Shown piece by piece: positions 21,401-33,234 of a DNA stretch of 64,000 nt. Source of the DNA: Henckelia pumila (Eukaryota; Streptophyta; Magnoliopsida; Lamiales; Gesneriaceae); contig NC_133122.1 in the NCBI RefSeq assembly GCF_033568475.1, forward strand, positions 19,413,206 to 19,477,205. Reading direction: 5' to 3'. The notes beneath the pieces are model-generated. The model had not been told where the DNA came from. It ran no database searches and was given only the letters and a program-made list of their open reading frames with translations. Made by a program: the position numbers and the translations under genes. Position 1 is the stretch's first letter, and each line of letters begins with the position of its first letter.

Positions 21401-23164
21401 ACAGGAACTCTGCTTCTGAATCAATCAAGCAAAAGCTCATATTTGTAGGAAGTGAGGAGGGCAAGCTTCTTGCTCTCCGTCAAAGCTTTGCAGAGGTATA
21501 AATATTACTTCCTAGTCGGCCAATTTCCTCGGTCCTTATTTCCCTCTATAAAAGTAGTTAATACAAGCTTGTTTTTGATATATTACTGTAATTGGCACTA
21601 CTATTTATACATGGATGCTCATGTTTTCCTCCTGTAATTGGAGAGTAATAACGAAAGTTTAGCATTTGAGATGACCCAAACATTTGGTGCAGAGTTTGAA
21701 CCCACCTGTGTTAATTTTTGTCCAAAACAAAGAACGAGCTAAGGAATTATATGATGAGCTGAAATATGACGATGTTCGAGCTGATGTCATACATGCCGAT
21801 CTTTCTGAAATACAGGTATATTGCTTAATGAGTGGTTGAAATGTTTGAATTTTTAAGCTTCAGGATTTCCATAACACTAATCAATCGATGTAGAGAGAAA
21901 GTGCAGTTGACAACTTTCGATCCGGAAAAACGTGGGTTTTGATTGCCACTGATGTTATTGCCCGTGGAATGGACTTTAAAGGCGTCAACTGTGTGATCAA
22001 CTATGATTTTCCGGATTCGGCTGCTGCATACATTCACAGGATTGGTACGTTAAATGTTGAACGCGTTGTTCTTTTATTCATCATCTCACATCCTCACTTT
22101 TCCTTGAAAAAGGTTGTTTGGATAGCTTCAGTTGTTCCAAACGTCTCGTCCTTGTCTGTAAATGTGACACTTGAACTGTCATGTGCTTTAGTAGACTTGA
22201 TTAACAGTCAGTATCAGCCATAGTTTTCAGTACAATGGTGGTTGTTCAATCCTACAATTTGTAACGACCCACGTCCTTCCACCGCATCCCTCCCCAGCCT
22301 ATAGCATGGGCTCGGAACGCATGGTTCGACGGGCATCGCACTCATGACCTCCCCACTCCTGGCGGTGGGTTTTTGCCCTCCCCAGAAATCGAACCTTGTA
22401 CCTCCAGGCTTAAGTACAAAGTTTTATGATTCCTTGTACAAGGTTCGATTCATGGGGAGGGCAAAAACCCACTGCCAGGAGTGGGGAGGTCATGAGTGCG
22501 ATTCCCGTCGAACCATGCGGTCCGAGCCCATGCTATAGGCTGGGGATGGATGCGGTGGAAGGACGTGAGTCGTTACAAAAAAGGGCGCCAATTGGTACAA
22601 GAGTACGTGTTCAGTCTCATTAATTGTAAAATTAGTGCAATTGTAGGAGGGGATAGTTGGGTCAGGGTGGTATCAATCGATCCACTTTCTTGTTTAGCTA
22701 TATAAGGTGCCATGTGTGAATTGTCTTACGACAGGTTGAAATTTTTTACTTGGGTATTTTGGGTGTTAAAAGATTTAAGGTTTGTCCTTACTATGGACTA
22801 TACTGTGGTACTACAGTAAACACCATAAATTTTTTATTCTCTGCGCATCAAACTCAAGTATAGAACTCTCTGTAATATTCATTACATTGAATTCTATCCA
22901 AAGTAGCGTGTTTGTATTCAAATTATTCCTTGTGTTTTACCAATTTTTCTGGCCTTTCATAAAGGTCGTTCGGGTAGGGCTGGAAGATGCGGAGAAGCGA
23001 TAACCTTATACACTGAAGCTGACGTTCCATTCTTAAGGAATGTAGCTAATGTAATGACAGCTTCTGGGTGTGAAGTCCCGGCTTGGATAACTTCTCTACA
23101 GAAGAAAAAATGGAGGAAACACAGGCCCCAAAGGGAATCAATTTCTAAACCTGAAGTTGAGTAA
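18499..23164 (+). CDS. RH57: DEAD-box ATP-dependent RNA helicase, ROK1/RH57 type
   Basis: I splice 12 exons with GT-AG borders and consistent phase: 18499-18579, 18712-18838, 19023-19135, 19317-19408, 19978-20074, 20259-20339, 20416-20648, 21025-21219, 21405-21495, 21693-21815, 21894-22044 and 22965-23164, giving 527 aa, close to the plant RH57 length I recall. Core motifs are intact: Q-motif (GFEEPTPIQ, about 153-161), Walker A APTGSGKT (178-185), PTRELA, motif II DESD (282-285, the ROK1-type variant), SAT (314-316) and [11 protein letters not shown] (459-469). A Lys/Arg-rich stretch near 58-69 (KKRKRK) could be a nuclear or nucleolar signal. ROK1 homologues act in 18S rRNA maturation in the nucleolus. 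The start is the first ATG of the conserved N-terminus, MEKDGSFLF. Intron 11 holds a long foldback repeat. The gene converges on the hydrolase gene downstream. Confidence 0.93.
22258..22579. mobile_element. long foldback repeat in helicase intron 11
   Basis: Arms of about 140 bp, 22261-22402 and 22435-22576, are inverted copies with only about 6-7 mismatches by eye, separated by a loop of about 32 nt. Ends read GTAACGAC and GTCGTTAC. GC content is far above the surrounding intron. GGTTCGATTC in the right arm resembles a Pol III B-box, possibly by chance. A MITE or snap-back LTR-type origin is likely. Confidence 0.8.
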
Positions 23165-24398
23165 TATATGATCGATTTGGTGCAAGCACAGCTTAAAAAT
23201 TTTGTTGTCCCAGTTCTGAAATATATGTCAAAAGGCAAGTGTTTTCCCCACTGTTTAAATGGTTATTTTCTTTGTATGTAAGAATTTATTTATATCACTG
23301 GATTCGCTTGTCTTGGCATTTTTTATTTCCCAGCCAGAATTCGTAATTTTTTTTTCCTGAAAATTAACAAAAAGCGCATGTTTCGCAAGTAAATCAATAT
23401 TTTCACATGGTAAAAAAATATTGAGCAGTCTGATGTTTATTTTTGTGTGTATATTATTTTGTTAATCACGTTCATCTAGAAAAGAACAATGGTTAACCTT
23501 ATTTAATTATTCTGGAAGATATTGGATTGTTATATTATCACTTGCACTTCTCATGATATGTTCTTCCTGTGATTAGAACTAATTCCTTTTCATATTCTTG
23601 AAAGATAGTAATAAATAAAGTCATGTGATTGCGTACGAGTTTATAACATAGACTACATAGTCAAAATAAAATCAATGTTCATTTGAAATCCGAAGTCTGT
23701 CAAATTCAACATATAGCATATAATTCCCGAGGACTAATTGTTAGACTCGTATGATAATTATTAACTAATTTTAGTCAACGATAATGTCAATTAATTTCCA
23801 TAGCTAATAATTTGAGTTTATTAGATAACGCAAAATTTAGTGGCTATGAAAGAAATAACATTAACTTTTGTATTTCAAAAGTACCATATGGCGTGGGTAA
23901 AATTAAATAAATAATGATCCAAGGTATTATAAAGTGGGGGTAATTTCCTTTTTAACAATTATAACACATCAGCTAAGATCCACAATTTTCCATACATATA
24001 AAGATAATTTTTTTCTTATTAGAAATATCACTTGCAAGGAAAATAGATATTTGTATATTAATCCAAATGCCCTGTAACCTGCAACATTTTACCCCAATAA
24101 GTGTCATACTTCACCCTGTTACTTTTTACATCAATATATAGATCAGATTTTTGGAATTAAAGTGAGAAGTATTCGTGTACATGAGACCTCCATTTCTTGC
24201 TATAATGTTCTATGTTATGGGAAAATTAGGCAGAAAAGCTTTCTACGCTCCAGAAAACAGAAGGAGTGCTATCATCTCGACTCTTGTTGTGTTGCATATA
24301 AACCATCTTGAAAACAGTGGGAAAGGGGAAAAAAATTCCGTGCTCCGTTTTAAGAATCGGAACATCCCTGTCGTCGGATACCAAAGAGAAGTAATGTT
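23165..24398. other. convergent intergenic region, no gene
   Basis: Holds the 3' UTRs of the helicase (+) and hydrolase (-) genes and AT-rich DNA. I find no coding sequence or repeat structure here. Confidence 0.6.
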
Positions 24399-26636
24399 TC
24401 ATACAGAAGCAGTATCAGTCTCATCCCGAATTTCTTGTTCGTCTTGGTTGGTTGTAGTTTTATCGACAGAATCGAGTGGACCTTGCGGGATGCCAAAAAG
24501 GGTCGATAATATTTCCCGGTGGCATTCATCGCAGAGGACGAAATATGAGAAGTGACCCTCTTCCGGAAGTCTGTGAACACTGGCATTGGGTAGCACACGG
24601 GATATGTAATCAGTTATTGATGGCGGAACCACCATATCATCCATTCCCTGCAAATGAAATCGATCAGTTGAGGTAATGCTTAGACTCAAATGCAAAGGAA
24701 ACAGATGCAATGAATAGATATGGACCTGCCATATGTGAATCCGGCCAAGAAATCCGGTTAGTTCACATTCGGGTAGTCCATACATGAACTGCAGCCAAGG
24801 GAGGATGCCTTTTCTTGGACATTTTCGCTGTGCTTGAAGTTCTGTTAGGCTAAAACCCCAGTTCGAAACTTGCAGCACAGCTTCCTCAACGAATGGTTTT
24901 GTGTTACCTTGGCGGATTGATTCTTCGACATTTCTGTGCCAGATTTCTTCAAAGCCTAGTTTTTCAACGAGACTTTTATCCTGGACAAACGAAAAGAGTA
25001 ATATTTACGGGTTCCATTCAACAAGGCCTACGTCCGCGAGACAATGTCTGAAAGGATCAGAGAAGTAGAGAACTGATTTTCAAGTAATCCAGTTCATCAA
25101 CTGTCCCAGGTAGCTTCTCAATAAATAATCTAACCTCGGAGATATGTATGTTCTGTTCGAAGAAGAATGCGATATGACTTACCTTCTTTCCAAGTGACAC
25201 AGATAACCATTTATCTATTCGACCATGCTTCCCCGTGAGGAATGTTCGACGGTAGAAGTAACTGAGGGACTTCGGGAATCTACGAGCCAGATAGTACAAC
25301 AATCTTTTTCTCCGTGTCCAGTTTTCCCACGTTCGCGACTTCTCTTCTTTGGTCATGCTCTTCTCGTATGGATTCACCAACGGCGCAAACATGGCAGCAC
25401 CTGTAGTCATTCAAAATTTATATTAGGAAACGACAGGATTGATTCAAGTATTAGTATCCTGCAAGAATTTACCAGCAATTTTATCTGGAACATATTTTAA
25501 AGCAGCCCAAACATGCAACGAGCCACTCAAATATCCTAGAACCCAGAATTTGCCTTTTACTCCCACCGAATCTGCCAACTGCGACATATCCAGAGCCGAA
25601 GAATTAAGATTTCGGTTAGTATGAGGATCGCTCTCTCCAAAACCAGGAAGATCGTAACTAATGACCCTCACACCGAATTCTTCCAGCAACGACTCCTTGA
25701 TACCAGGTATACCTGCCATTTCATTGTTCAAACAGTCCATACTAATTCATTTTTGGTTCAGTAATTTACAGAAGCCTAGTAGTTAGTACCTGCAAGTCGA
25801 GAAGAAAGGAAACCGTGCGGGATTATGATGGTAAATCTAGCTTTATCGGCCGGAACACCCGTCTCGTGATATGCTACATATCTACCATCCGAAAGTAAAA
25901 TACGAGCAGCACTAGGAGGATGTATGGCAACTTTCTTCATCCTCGAAACATAACTTTCATATCTACTATTTACATTCAGAACTGCAAAGATTTAGACAAA
26001 CAAAATGCTTGGAGCACTAGTATGAAATGAATGCCAAAGATTCAAAATCTAGAATGAAGTCTAATTATACAGAAAAATCTCCTCTGCACATGTATGATAT
26101 ATCCCTGTTCCTTGCAAACCCACAAACATTTAAGATGCAACTGTCTTTACCGAGGTTTCCTTAATGGGATCACAGTTCTTATCCACTAATAATTCAGCGA
26201 CAAAGAGCTAAATCATGAGACAATATCAAATTTTACCAGCAAGAGCGAGAAAGAAAACGAAGAGAAACACCGTCCACACGTGCAGCGGGTGGCGGTCCTC
26301 CGGCAAGAACTCATTCAAAAGCCTCAGCCTCCCCGAAACCTCAGCCAGCGGTCCTCTGATGCTCTTCACGGCGTAAGAATCCTCAGTCAGCACCGTCTGC
26401 TGCACAACGTCCCTCAACCCTCTCCCCAACTCCACCGCCATTTCTCCCCACGCCTCCGCGAAACCCTTGATTTGATCCTTCAAACTCTCCCTTTTCCCAC
26501 TCGTGGTGACCTCCTCCTCCTCCTCCTCCTCCAACGCCGCAGCTCTGACTGAATCGCCGGCAAATCTTATCCCCGAGTCTTCCACTAAGCTCGCCAGATC
26601 ATCTCTCCACGACTTCGAATCTGCCGAAACCTCCAT
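24399..26636 (-). CDS. membrane-anchored alpha/beta hydrolase-fold protein
   Basis: Six minus-strand exons join in phase: 26636-26237, 25981-25790, 25712-25473, 25400-25183, 24980-24726 and 24647-24399, giving 517 aa. The N-terminal third has an acidic run (EEEEEEE) and a hydrophobic segment VWTVFLFVFFLALAG (about 120-134), probably a membrane anchor; the rest is a hydrolase fold. Visible landmarks are the oxyanion-loop PHGF (about 187), the strand ISYDLPGFGESD (about 215-226), the elbow GYLSGS (257-262), acid GMDDMVVP (436-443) and EEGHF with His467. The nucleophile position of GxSxG is Leu259 (TTG), while Ser260 and Ser262 follow. It belongs to an uncharacterised plant family; substrate unknown. 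With no nucleophile it may be inactive, or Ser260 may substitute. Confidence 0.88.
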
Positions 26637-29600
26637 AAACCAAAATCTGAATCAGCAAAATGAGTGATTAAAACACTACTAAAATTCGAGCATTAATGAG
26701 GAAACAACGAGAGAATAAAGCGATAAATGAGGTAGGGAGCAAAAGCGCAGTGGTGGTCCGTGGTCCGGTAAAATAAGAAAAAGATTGAAACTTTATTAAA
26801 GGCATTCTTCATCAGATGACACTTTTCTCTGTCAACTTCTCATCCACGTTATTAATAGCGTACCTTTCCCATCAAAAAGATTATGTTACAAGCAACTGGA
26901 CCCGACATTACATATATATATATAAACGCGAGTTCGAGAGATAGATTTATCGGGTATAGATTCGGGTTCAACAAAACCCAGTCTCGTGAGTACGAGCACG
27001 GGTGCGCTTGTGATTTTTCCTCTTAAATACAATTTCAAATTTCATTTTTAAGACATTTAAACATATAGTAAGAGTAGCATTAACAAATTAATACATAAAT
27101 AAAGGTCAATTCATATAAATGGGGAATGATGCATTAGGAAGTGCTAGCTGCTGCTAACTCTCACTTTAAAAGGTTTAAAAAATAGATGTTTGCAATTATT
27201 TAACCTAATAAAGTGGAGAAAAGCATTTGTATAGCCGACCATTGCTGCGAAGAATCATATCTTCCTCGCCTAAAAAAAATGAAACAAAAGAAGGGTGTAG
27301 GCCAGTGCCAGTGGGCGACGAATCTTTTCAGATTTTTTTCAATAAAATTTTATAAAATTTTAAATTTTTGTTAGAAAAAGTCAAAAAATGATTCCTAAAA
27401 TTTTTCTCAAACTCTACCTAAACATAAATAAATTATAGATATGAAATGTACAATTTTGATATGATGTCGATTCAACGCAAATTTTATGTTTTAGATTATT
27501 TTGTGGATCTTGGCAAAGAAAAAAAATTGAAAAATGATTTTCATGAAAAGATAAATGTAAAAAAAAAAAAAAAAAAGTAACAAATTAAGAGCAATTTTTC
27601 GAAAAAAAAAATGTCTTCGCCAGAAGTTAGTTATATTAAGGGCATAATTTTTCAGTTTTTGGGAAAGTGATTACATTATTATAAGATTTACAATATTCGA
27701 AAAAATTTAAATTATTTATCGGTTCCTTGAGGAGTGTGAAAATACTCATAATAATCATAAATAAAGTAAAATAGAATCAAGCTACAGTATGAATTTTCTG
27801 TGACTTTAACATTGATAACATTACCAAGCTAGACTTATAATTGGGATAATAAATAGTAATACAACTTAATCCTATTTTTTAAACAAAAATATTTATGAAT
27901 TCCCTGTAAACGAAATCAAAATTTCAAATATAAGATGAAATTGAAACCCAAATAGTTCGGGGTATAAATCCACAATTTTAATTATTTTATGCATGATTAG
28001 TTATTACACACGTATGTTGGTGACATTAGCAATGTAAACGAACTGGAAATTATTAGAATATGAAGCAGGTTTATAAACCTCAAATTCTACGAGTTCGAAC
28101 TTGATGTGAAGTTTGAAGAATTTAATTTTTTTTCTCGAGTTTGGCTTAAAAATAAATACTCGAAAAACTTGAAATGTATGCTATCAGCATGTAATTATAG
28201 TATATAACAAAATATTAAGGATCGTTGGCTGCTCATTAATTATTCAACAACTTAATATGAGTTTGAGTTCAGCTCAAAAACAATTTGGAACATATTTGAG
28301 TTCAATTCGAATTCGATAATTTATAAATACATATCCAATATTTATCTAAACGATTTTATTTGTTTACATACATGAAATTATTATAAAGGAAGGCCCAAAG
28401 ATATTTCTTTTTTTTTTCCCCAAATATTACGTTAATGTTTGGAGAGCTTTTAGGAATGTATTTCTCAACTTTTTTTTACCAAAAAAATTGAAATTTTGTG
28501 AAAAAAAATTGAATAAAAAAGTCTCTCAAACCCTACTTACGAGATTATTCTATGCCACTCCTGGAGTACTTTTCCCCCCATGATGTGGTCAAATATCAAT
28601 CATTGGATCATCAACACATATGTCAATTTTCATAAAAATATAGGGGTCCTAAATGATCTAATGATATTGAAATAAGGAAAAAAACACTCCCGATATAGCA
28701 TAGACTAACCTCTACTTACTAGACATGGAAACAGAGTCCATAGCCGTATACAATTTATTGGAAATTGGAATTGCTGTCCGCCCAAATGTGAAAAATGTTT
28801 CTCGATTTTTTTTTTTTGGGTTACCATATTTCAATTAGCTAATGGGTAAGCCTGTCCTGTGGGCGAGGTGGCCTGAAAAAACATAAACCCGACCCAGATT
28901 GATTCGGGTCATGGGTTAGTTTAACCAACCCGCAATTTTTTATTTTTTTTAGAAAACACGCATTGTATATGACAAAGGTAAATTCGATGTTTATTCTTAA
29001 AAGATATTGTTATTTACACCCCAATTTTTATTAAACACACTTTATTTATTATTTTTTGTCTATAATTTGTCTATATTACTCTTTAATTAATTTTAGTAAA
29101 TTCCTCGATATATTCTCATAAATTTCTAAAATAAAATATTATACTTATATTTGTCAATATTTTTAAATATAGAATACAAACAAATTTTAAAGATATTATT
29201 GATCAAAATAACCGTTCATTATTATGTTGCATTACAAATTTTTGAAAAAAAAAGAAAAAATATAATATTTCATTCTTATTTTTTCATAATTTATGCTAAT
29301 TTTTATTTTAACTTTAAAAATCAACCTTTTAGTTTAACCACAATATCCGTTGACAGATATGTGACTACCAAAAAAATGTTATTTTAAACAAAATATATAT
29401 TTTCAAATTGAAGTTAATATATTTGTATAATAAACATTCTTGTAACAAAAAAAAGTGTAAATTTATATACAATGAATTATGTGATTACAATTATGTTTTT
29501 AATCACTAGAATATGTATTATATATGCTTCCAAAGAAATATTCTAAAATAATAAAATATCTTCTCATTTTTATATTAATTTTAAAATATGTAATTTTAAA

Positions 29601-31004
29601 TATTATCCCAAACACTTTAACTTAATCTTGGTAAATCAAAATTTTTTAACCCATTAGATTTATGTATTCTATATAAAAAAATTTATCTAATAACATTTGG
29701 TATATTTTACAAAATATTGAGATATAGTATGGATAATATTAACTTTTAAGACAGAAAAGATTTTTTTGTTGTTTCATAATTTATTTGCATTTACGAAGAA
29801 AAACCGTGACAATTTTCTAGATATTAAATTTTAGTTGTAAGAAATAGAAGAATTGAATTTGGTTTTTTTTAAAGGTAATAGAAATTTTATTGTTAAGAAA
29901 AGTAATTAATTAGGGGTAATATTGTCTATAAATTAAAATAGTTATATTGATAAAGTGGATTGTTATTAACACTTTTGGAGTGTCAATAACACTCTCCTTC
30001 TTAAAATTATATTTTTTTATTCTTAAATATTTGATGAAAATCTTTTTAAAAAAATTTTTGGTGAAAATTGACTAGTCACGCGACTAAAAAATGGAGCATA
30101 TACTCGACCTATAGAATGATATGTTGAAAAAAAAAATACTCAACACATATATCTATTTTTGTTTAATATATAAGTGATGATAATTATTAATTAGTAGATA
30201 TATACTATAAAAGTTATATTTTTTTCTCCACCATCCCCCTCTCAAATAATATTTAATTTAATAGTACTCCAAATTTAGTTTTGGAAATATTACAAACGAA
30301 ATCATACTTAGCTTGGTTACGCATATAAATTAATTTTTAATAATTAACAAAAAAAATTTAAATAATGACAAGCCAATTCCCTTACCTCAACCGGCAACCC
30401 AAGCCAATTGGCCCGTTTTGGCTCGTCTTCAAACAAGTTGTTAAAATAGTAATACAACCTCCAATGTTTTTTGACCCAATTTTAAAAAAAAACATTTCAT
30501 TCATTTTCAAAATTACAGACTTCGAGCCAAACTCGAATACATTTGAACAATGTTTTTTTCCGAATCGAATTCAAGTACAAAATATTTTTGCAATAATTTA
30601 CAAACCATTTGCAAAATTTAACATTGAATTAACCAATATTTATATAACTTTGGGATAATTGTATATACTACTTCTGTGAAATCACGAGATTGCTGAAAAA
30701 CTCATGTGACTATTAACATATCGCATTTTTTAATTTCGAGCACAAATACTTTTGAACACACGTTACGAACAAGGGATTGTGTGCTCAAAATTTGAAAACA
30801 AAGATGTATGTGCTCAATGTTAAAAAACACATGAAGCTAATTGATTATTCTTTTTTTCATACGAATTTTTTAATAATCTCGATATTTAACTGGTAGTGTA
30901 TGCAATTATCCAATATATTTCTAGCTTTGGAGACCTTATATTCGAACAATAGTTCGAATAATTAATAAAGTTATCTGAATATTCGAAGCCGACCTCAAAA
31001 TATT
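26637..31004. other. long AT-rich intergenic region
   Basis: The hydrolase promoter lies at the left (26640-26900). The remainder is AT-rich with homopolymers (27558-27576, 28402-28418) and no credible gene. Short richer patches around 28840-28960 and 30370-30430 contain alternating CCCGAC, CGGG and CCGGC motifs reminiscent of hAT subterminal sequence, but I cannot define ends. Confidence 0.6.
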
Positions 31005-31009
31005 TATTT
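31005..31009. other. left target-site duplication TATTT
   Basis: TATTT precedes the 5' LTR, and the same 5 bp follow the 3' LTR at 37164-37168, defining the Copia insertion exactly. Confidence 0.9.
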
Positions 31010-31278
31010 TGTTGAAAAATATATTATTATTATGTTGAATATTGAATATTGAATGTTGAATATTGAGTTGTAAAATGTGGAAAATTAGTGTGTGATGATG
31101 TAGATGATGATGTTTTAATTTTTGGACTAATCTCAAATGTGGATCTATAAATAGGTCTTCATTTGTGATGAAAAATACAATTGAAGTTGAAAGAAAAATA
31201 TTATAAAGTGTAGAGTTTGATATATTTTGAGTTTTGGAATATTTACTTTTTACCGTAAATTTTTACTTTTTCACAACA
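31010..31278 (+). repeat. 5' LTR of the young Copia element
   Basis: TG...CA bounded, 269 bp. It contains tandem TTGAATATTGAA units near its start and a TATA-like CTATAAATAG at 31145-31154. Confidence 0.93.
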
Positions 31279-31359
31279 CGTTATCAGCACGATCGCTCGA
31301 AGGTTCTCTATATTTTTCGACGATCCAAAATACAAGAAGAAGTCAAAAATATTCAACAA

Positions 31360-32060
31360 GTAAGAATAATTATTTTATTGTTTATTGTGTATATATTTAA
31401 TATATATTATCATGTTATAAAAAAAAATTAGTTTTTAAAAACTTGTTATAAATCCTGGGAGGATGTTAAGACGACATCCCACACTCCCGGTAAGGGATAC
31501 GACAAGTATAAAAGCCTCTAAGGTTTTTAAACAATAACGTGATATGATATATGTATATATACTAACTATATCAATATATAATTTCATGTTATTATATAAG
31601 AGGTTGTCTAGGACACTGACCTTATAATAACGTGATATGATATATATTTTATTGCGTATATTTAATTATGATTATCATTATACGCATCACATGATTATCA
31701 CGAATTTTTATTCAACACATAATCATTTTTTTCTTACCCTCAACGGTCACAAACGGTCATAAACGGCTAGTTTTTTGCCTATAACTCAAACTCATTTTCA
31801 ATCACACCAAAATTCATTCTTCATCTCAAAACATTCTCCTCGGTTTTTTTCGAAAAAAGAAGATGGAGTTTTTGGCTTTTCTAAGGATATTTTTCATAAC
31901 GACTATGATCATCATGTTCACGAGTTTTGTACTCACCAGCGATTTTTCACCACCTATTTTTTCTCTATTTGTATACGCACTTGTAATCTTCGTTTATCCA
32001 TTATTTTGTATTGTCATATTAATGAAAATTAACTAATAAAATGTATTGTTATTTTTCTAG
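31360..32060 (+). other. candidate leader intron of the young Copia element
   Basis: CAA|GTAAGA at 31358-31365 fits a 5' splice site, and the pyrimidine-rich TTATTTTTCTAG at 32049-32060 fits a 3' site, 7 nt before ACCATG of gag. A second pyrimidine-rich AG at 33239-33240 precedes the pol ATG. Splicing is inferred from consensus only. Confidence 0.3.
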
Positions 32061-32067
32061 TACCACC

Positions 32068-33120
32068 ATGTCAAATTTGGCAAATATTGAATTCGTTGCG
32101 CTCGATATCACTGGAAAGAATTATATACCATGGACTCTCGATGTAGAAATGCATCTTGAGTCATTGGGTCTAAGTGATACCATCAAAGAAATTAATATAT
32201 CAACCTCACAAGATAAAGCAAAGGCAATGATTTTCTTACGCCGACATCTTGATAAAGGGTTGAAATGTGAGTATCTCACAGAAAAAGACCCAATGATTTT
32301 ATGGAAAGGGTTAAAAGAAAGATTTGAGCATATAAGGGAAGTGATACTTCCGACCGCCCGTGATGAATGGAATTCGTTGAGAATCCAAGACTTTAAAAAA
32401 GTCAGTGAACATAATTCTGCAATGTATCGAATAGTCTCACAATTAAAATTCTGTGGACTTGAAGTCACAGAGATGGAAATGCTTGAGAAAACATTTTCCA
32501 CTTTTCACGCATCAAATATAACTCTACAGCAACAATATAGAGTGCGTGGTTTTACGAGATATTCCGAACTCATTGCATGTCTTCTTGTGGCGGAAAAGAA
32601 CAACGAATTGTTAATAAGAAATCATCAATCCCGACCCACTGGATCAACGGCATTTCCTGAAGCAAATGTCGTAATGAAAAATGAAAATCAAAATCAAAGG
32701 CATAGACCAGATTTTGGTCGTGGACGAGGTCGAGGACGTGGGCGTGGGCGTGGACGTGGACGTGGACGTAAAAATGATCGCGGTCGTGGTCGCGGCCGTG
32801 GATATGAAAATAATAGAGATAGTTACTTCAATAACTCATCTCAAAAGAACGTCGCGAACCACCCACCAAAAAGGCAGCATGAAAACCCGAGTGAAAATGA
32901 AAATCACTCAAAAAGATCTGAGAGTGTTTGTTATAGATGTGGCACTCCAGGACATTGGTCACATATTTGTCGAATCCCTGAGCATCTATGTAAGCTTTAT
33001 AAAGAATCGACAAAAGGAAAAGGAAAAGAGACCAATTTTGTTGAAAATAGTGACCATTTAATTGGCTCAACTAGTTTCAATGCTGCAGATTTTTTGAATG
33101 ATTTCGAAGACATTGATTAA
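32068..33120 (+). CDS. Copia gag, 350 aa, with Arg-Gly tract
   Basis: Intact gag. I prefer the ATG at 32068 (ACCACCATG context, MSNLANIEF) over the upstream one at 32041. The N-terminal 200 residues are of the UBN2/DUF4219 capsid type (WTLDVEMHLES, LWKGLKERFEH, YRVRGF). Residues of about 217-250 form an almost pure Gly-Arg tract, and a CCHC knuckle CYRCGTPGHWSHIC sits near 289-302. Both are expected to bind nucleic acid. It ends in TAA at 33118-33120, and two further in-frame TAA codons follow before pol begins, so simple readthrough is unlikely. Confidence 0.92.
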   Translation: MSNLANIEFVALDITGKNYIPWTLDVEMHLESLGLSDTIKEINISTSQDKAKAMIFLRRHLDKGLKCEYLTEKDPMILWKGLKERFEHIREVILPTARDEWNSLRIQDFKKVSEHNSAMYRIVSQLKFCGLEVTEMEMLEKTFSTFHASNITLQQQYRVRGFTRYSELIACLLVAEKNNELLIRNHQSRPTGSTAFPEANVVMKNENQNQRHRPDFGRGRGRGRGRGRGRGRGRKNDRGRGRGRGYENNRDSYFNNSSQKNVANHPPKRQHENPSENENHSKRSESVCYRCGTPGHWSHICRIPEHLCKLYKESTKGKGKETNFVENSDHLIGSTSFNAADFLNDFEDID

Positions 33121-33234
33121 AAGATTGGTGGGACTATATTGTAACAAATTTGTATTTTTAATGCATTCTTGTATTATAAAGCATGTTATATTTTGCATTT
33201 GTATTGTACTTAATTTTTCTTTATTGCATTTTTT

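Noticed and set aside
22261..22576. tRNA gene or tRNA-derived SINE in the helicase intron
   Set aside because: A B-box-like GGTTCGATTC occurs, but there is no A-box at proper spacing or cloverleaf, and the whole unit is a palindrome.
24175..24676. Plus-strand open frames over the hydrolase gene
   Set aside because: They are antisense to exon 6 and its flanks; the minus-strand exons carry all recognisable motifs.
30365..30658. 97-codon open frame in AT-rich intergenic DNA
   Set aside because: No domain, composition driven by A/T runs, no neighbouring gene structure.
31279..31300. Initiator-Met PBS for the young Copia element
   Set aside because: The sequence after the 5' LTR (GTTATCAGCACGA) does not match the usual TGGTATCAGAGC; it may pair with another tRNA or a tRNA fragment, which I cannot assign.
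32681..33061. Open frame with repeated Val-Asp in another frame of Copia gag
   Set aside because: A shadow of the Gly-Arg tract; the gag frame has the CCHC knuckle and capsid homology.
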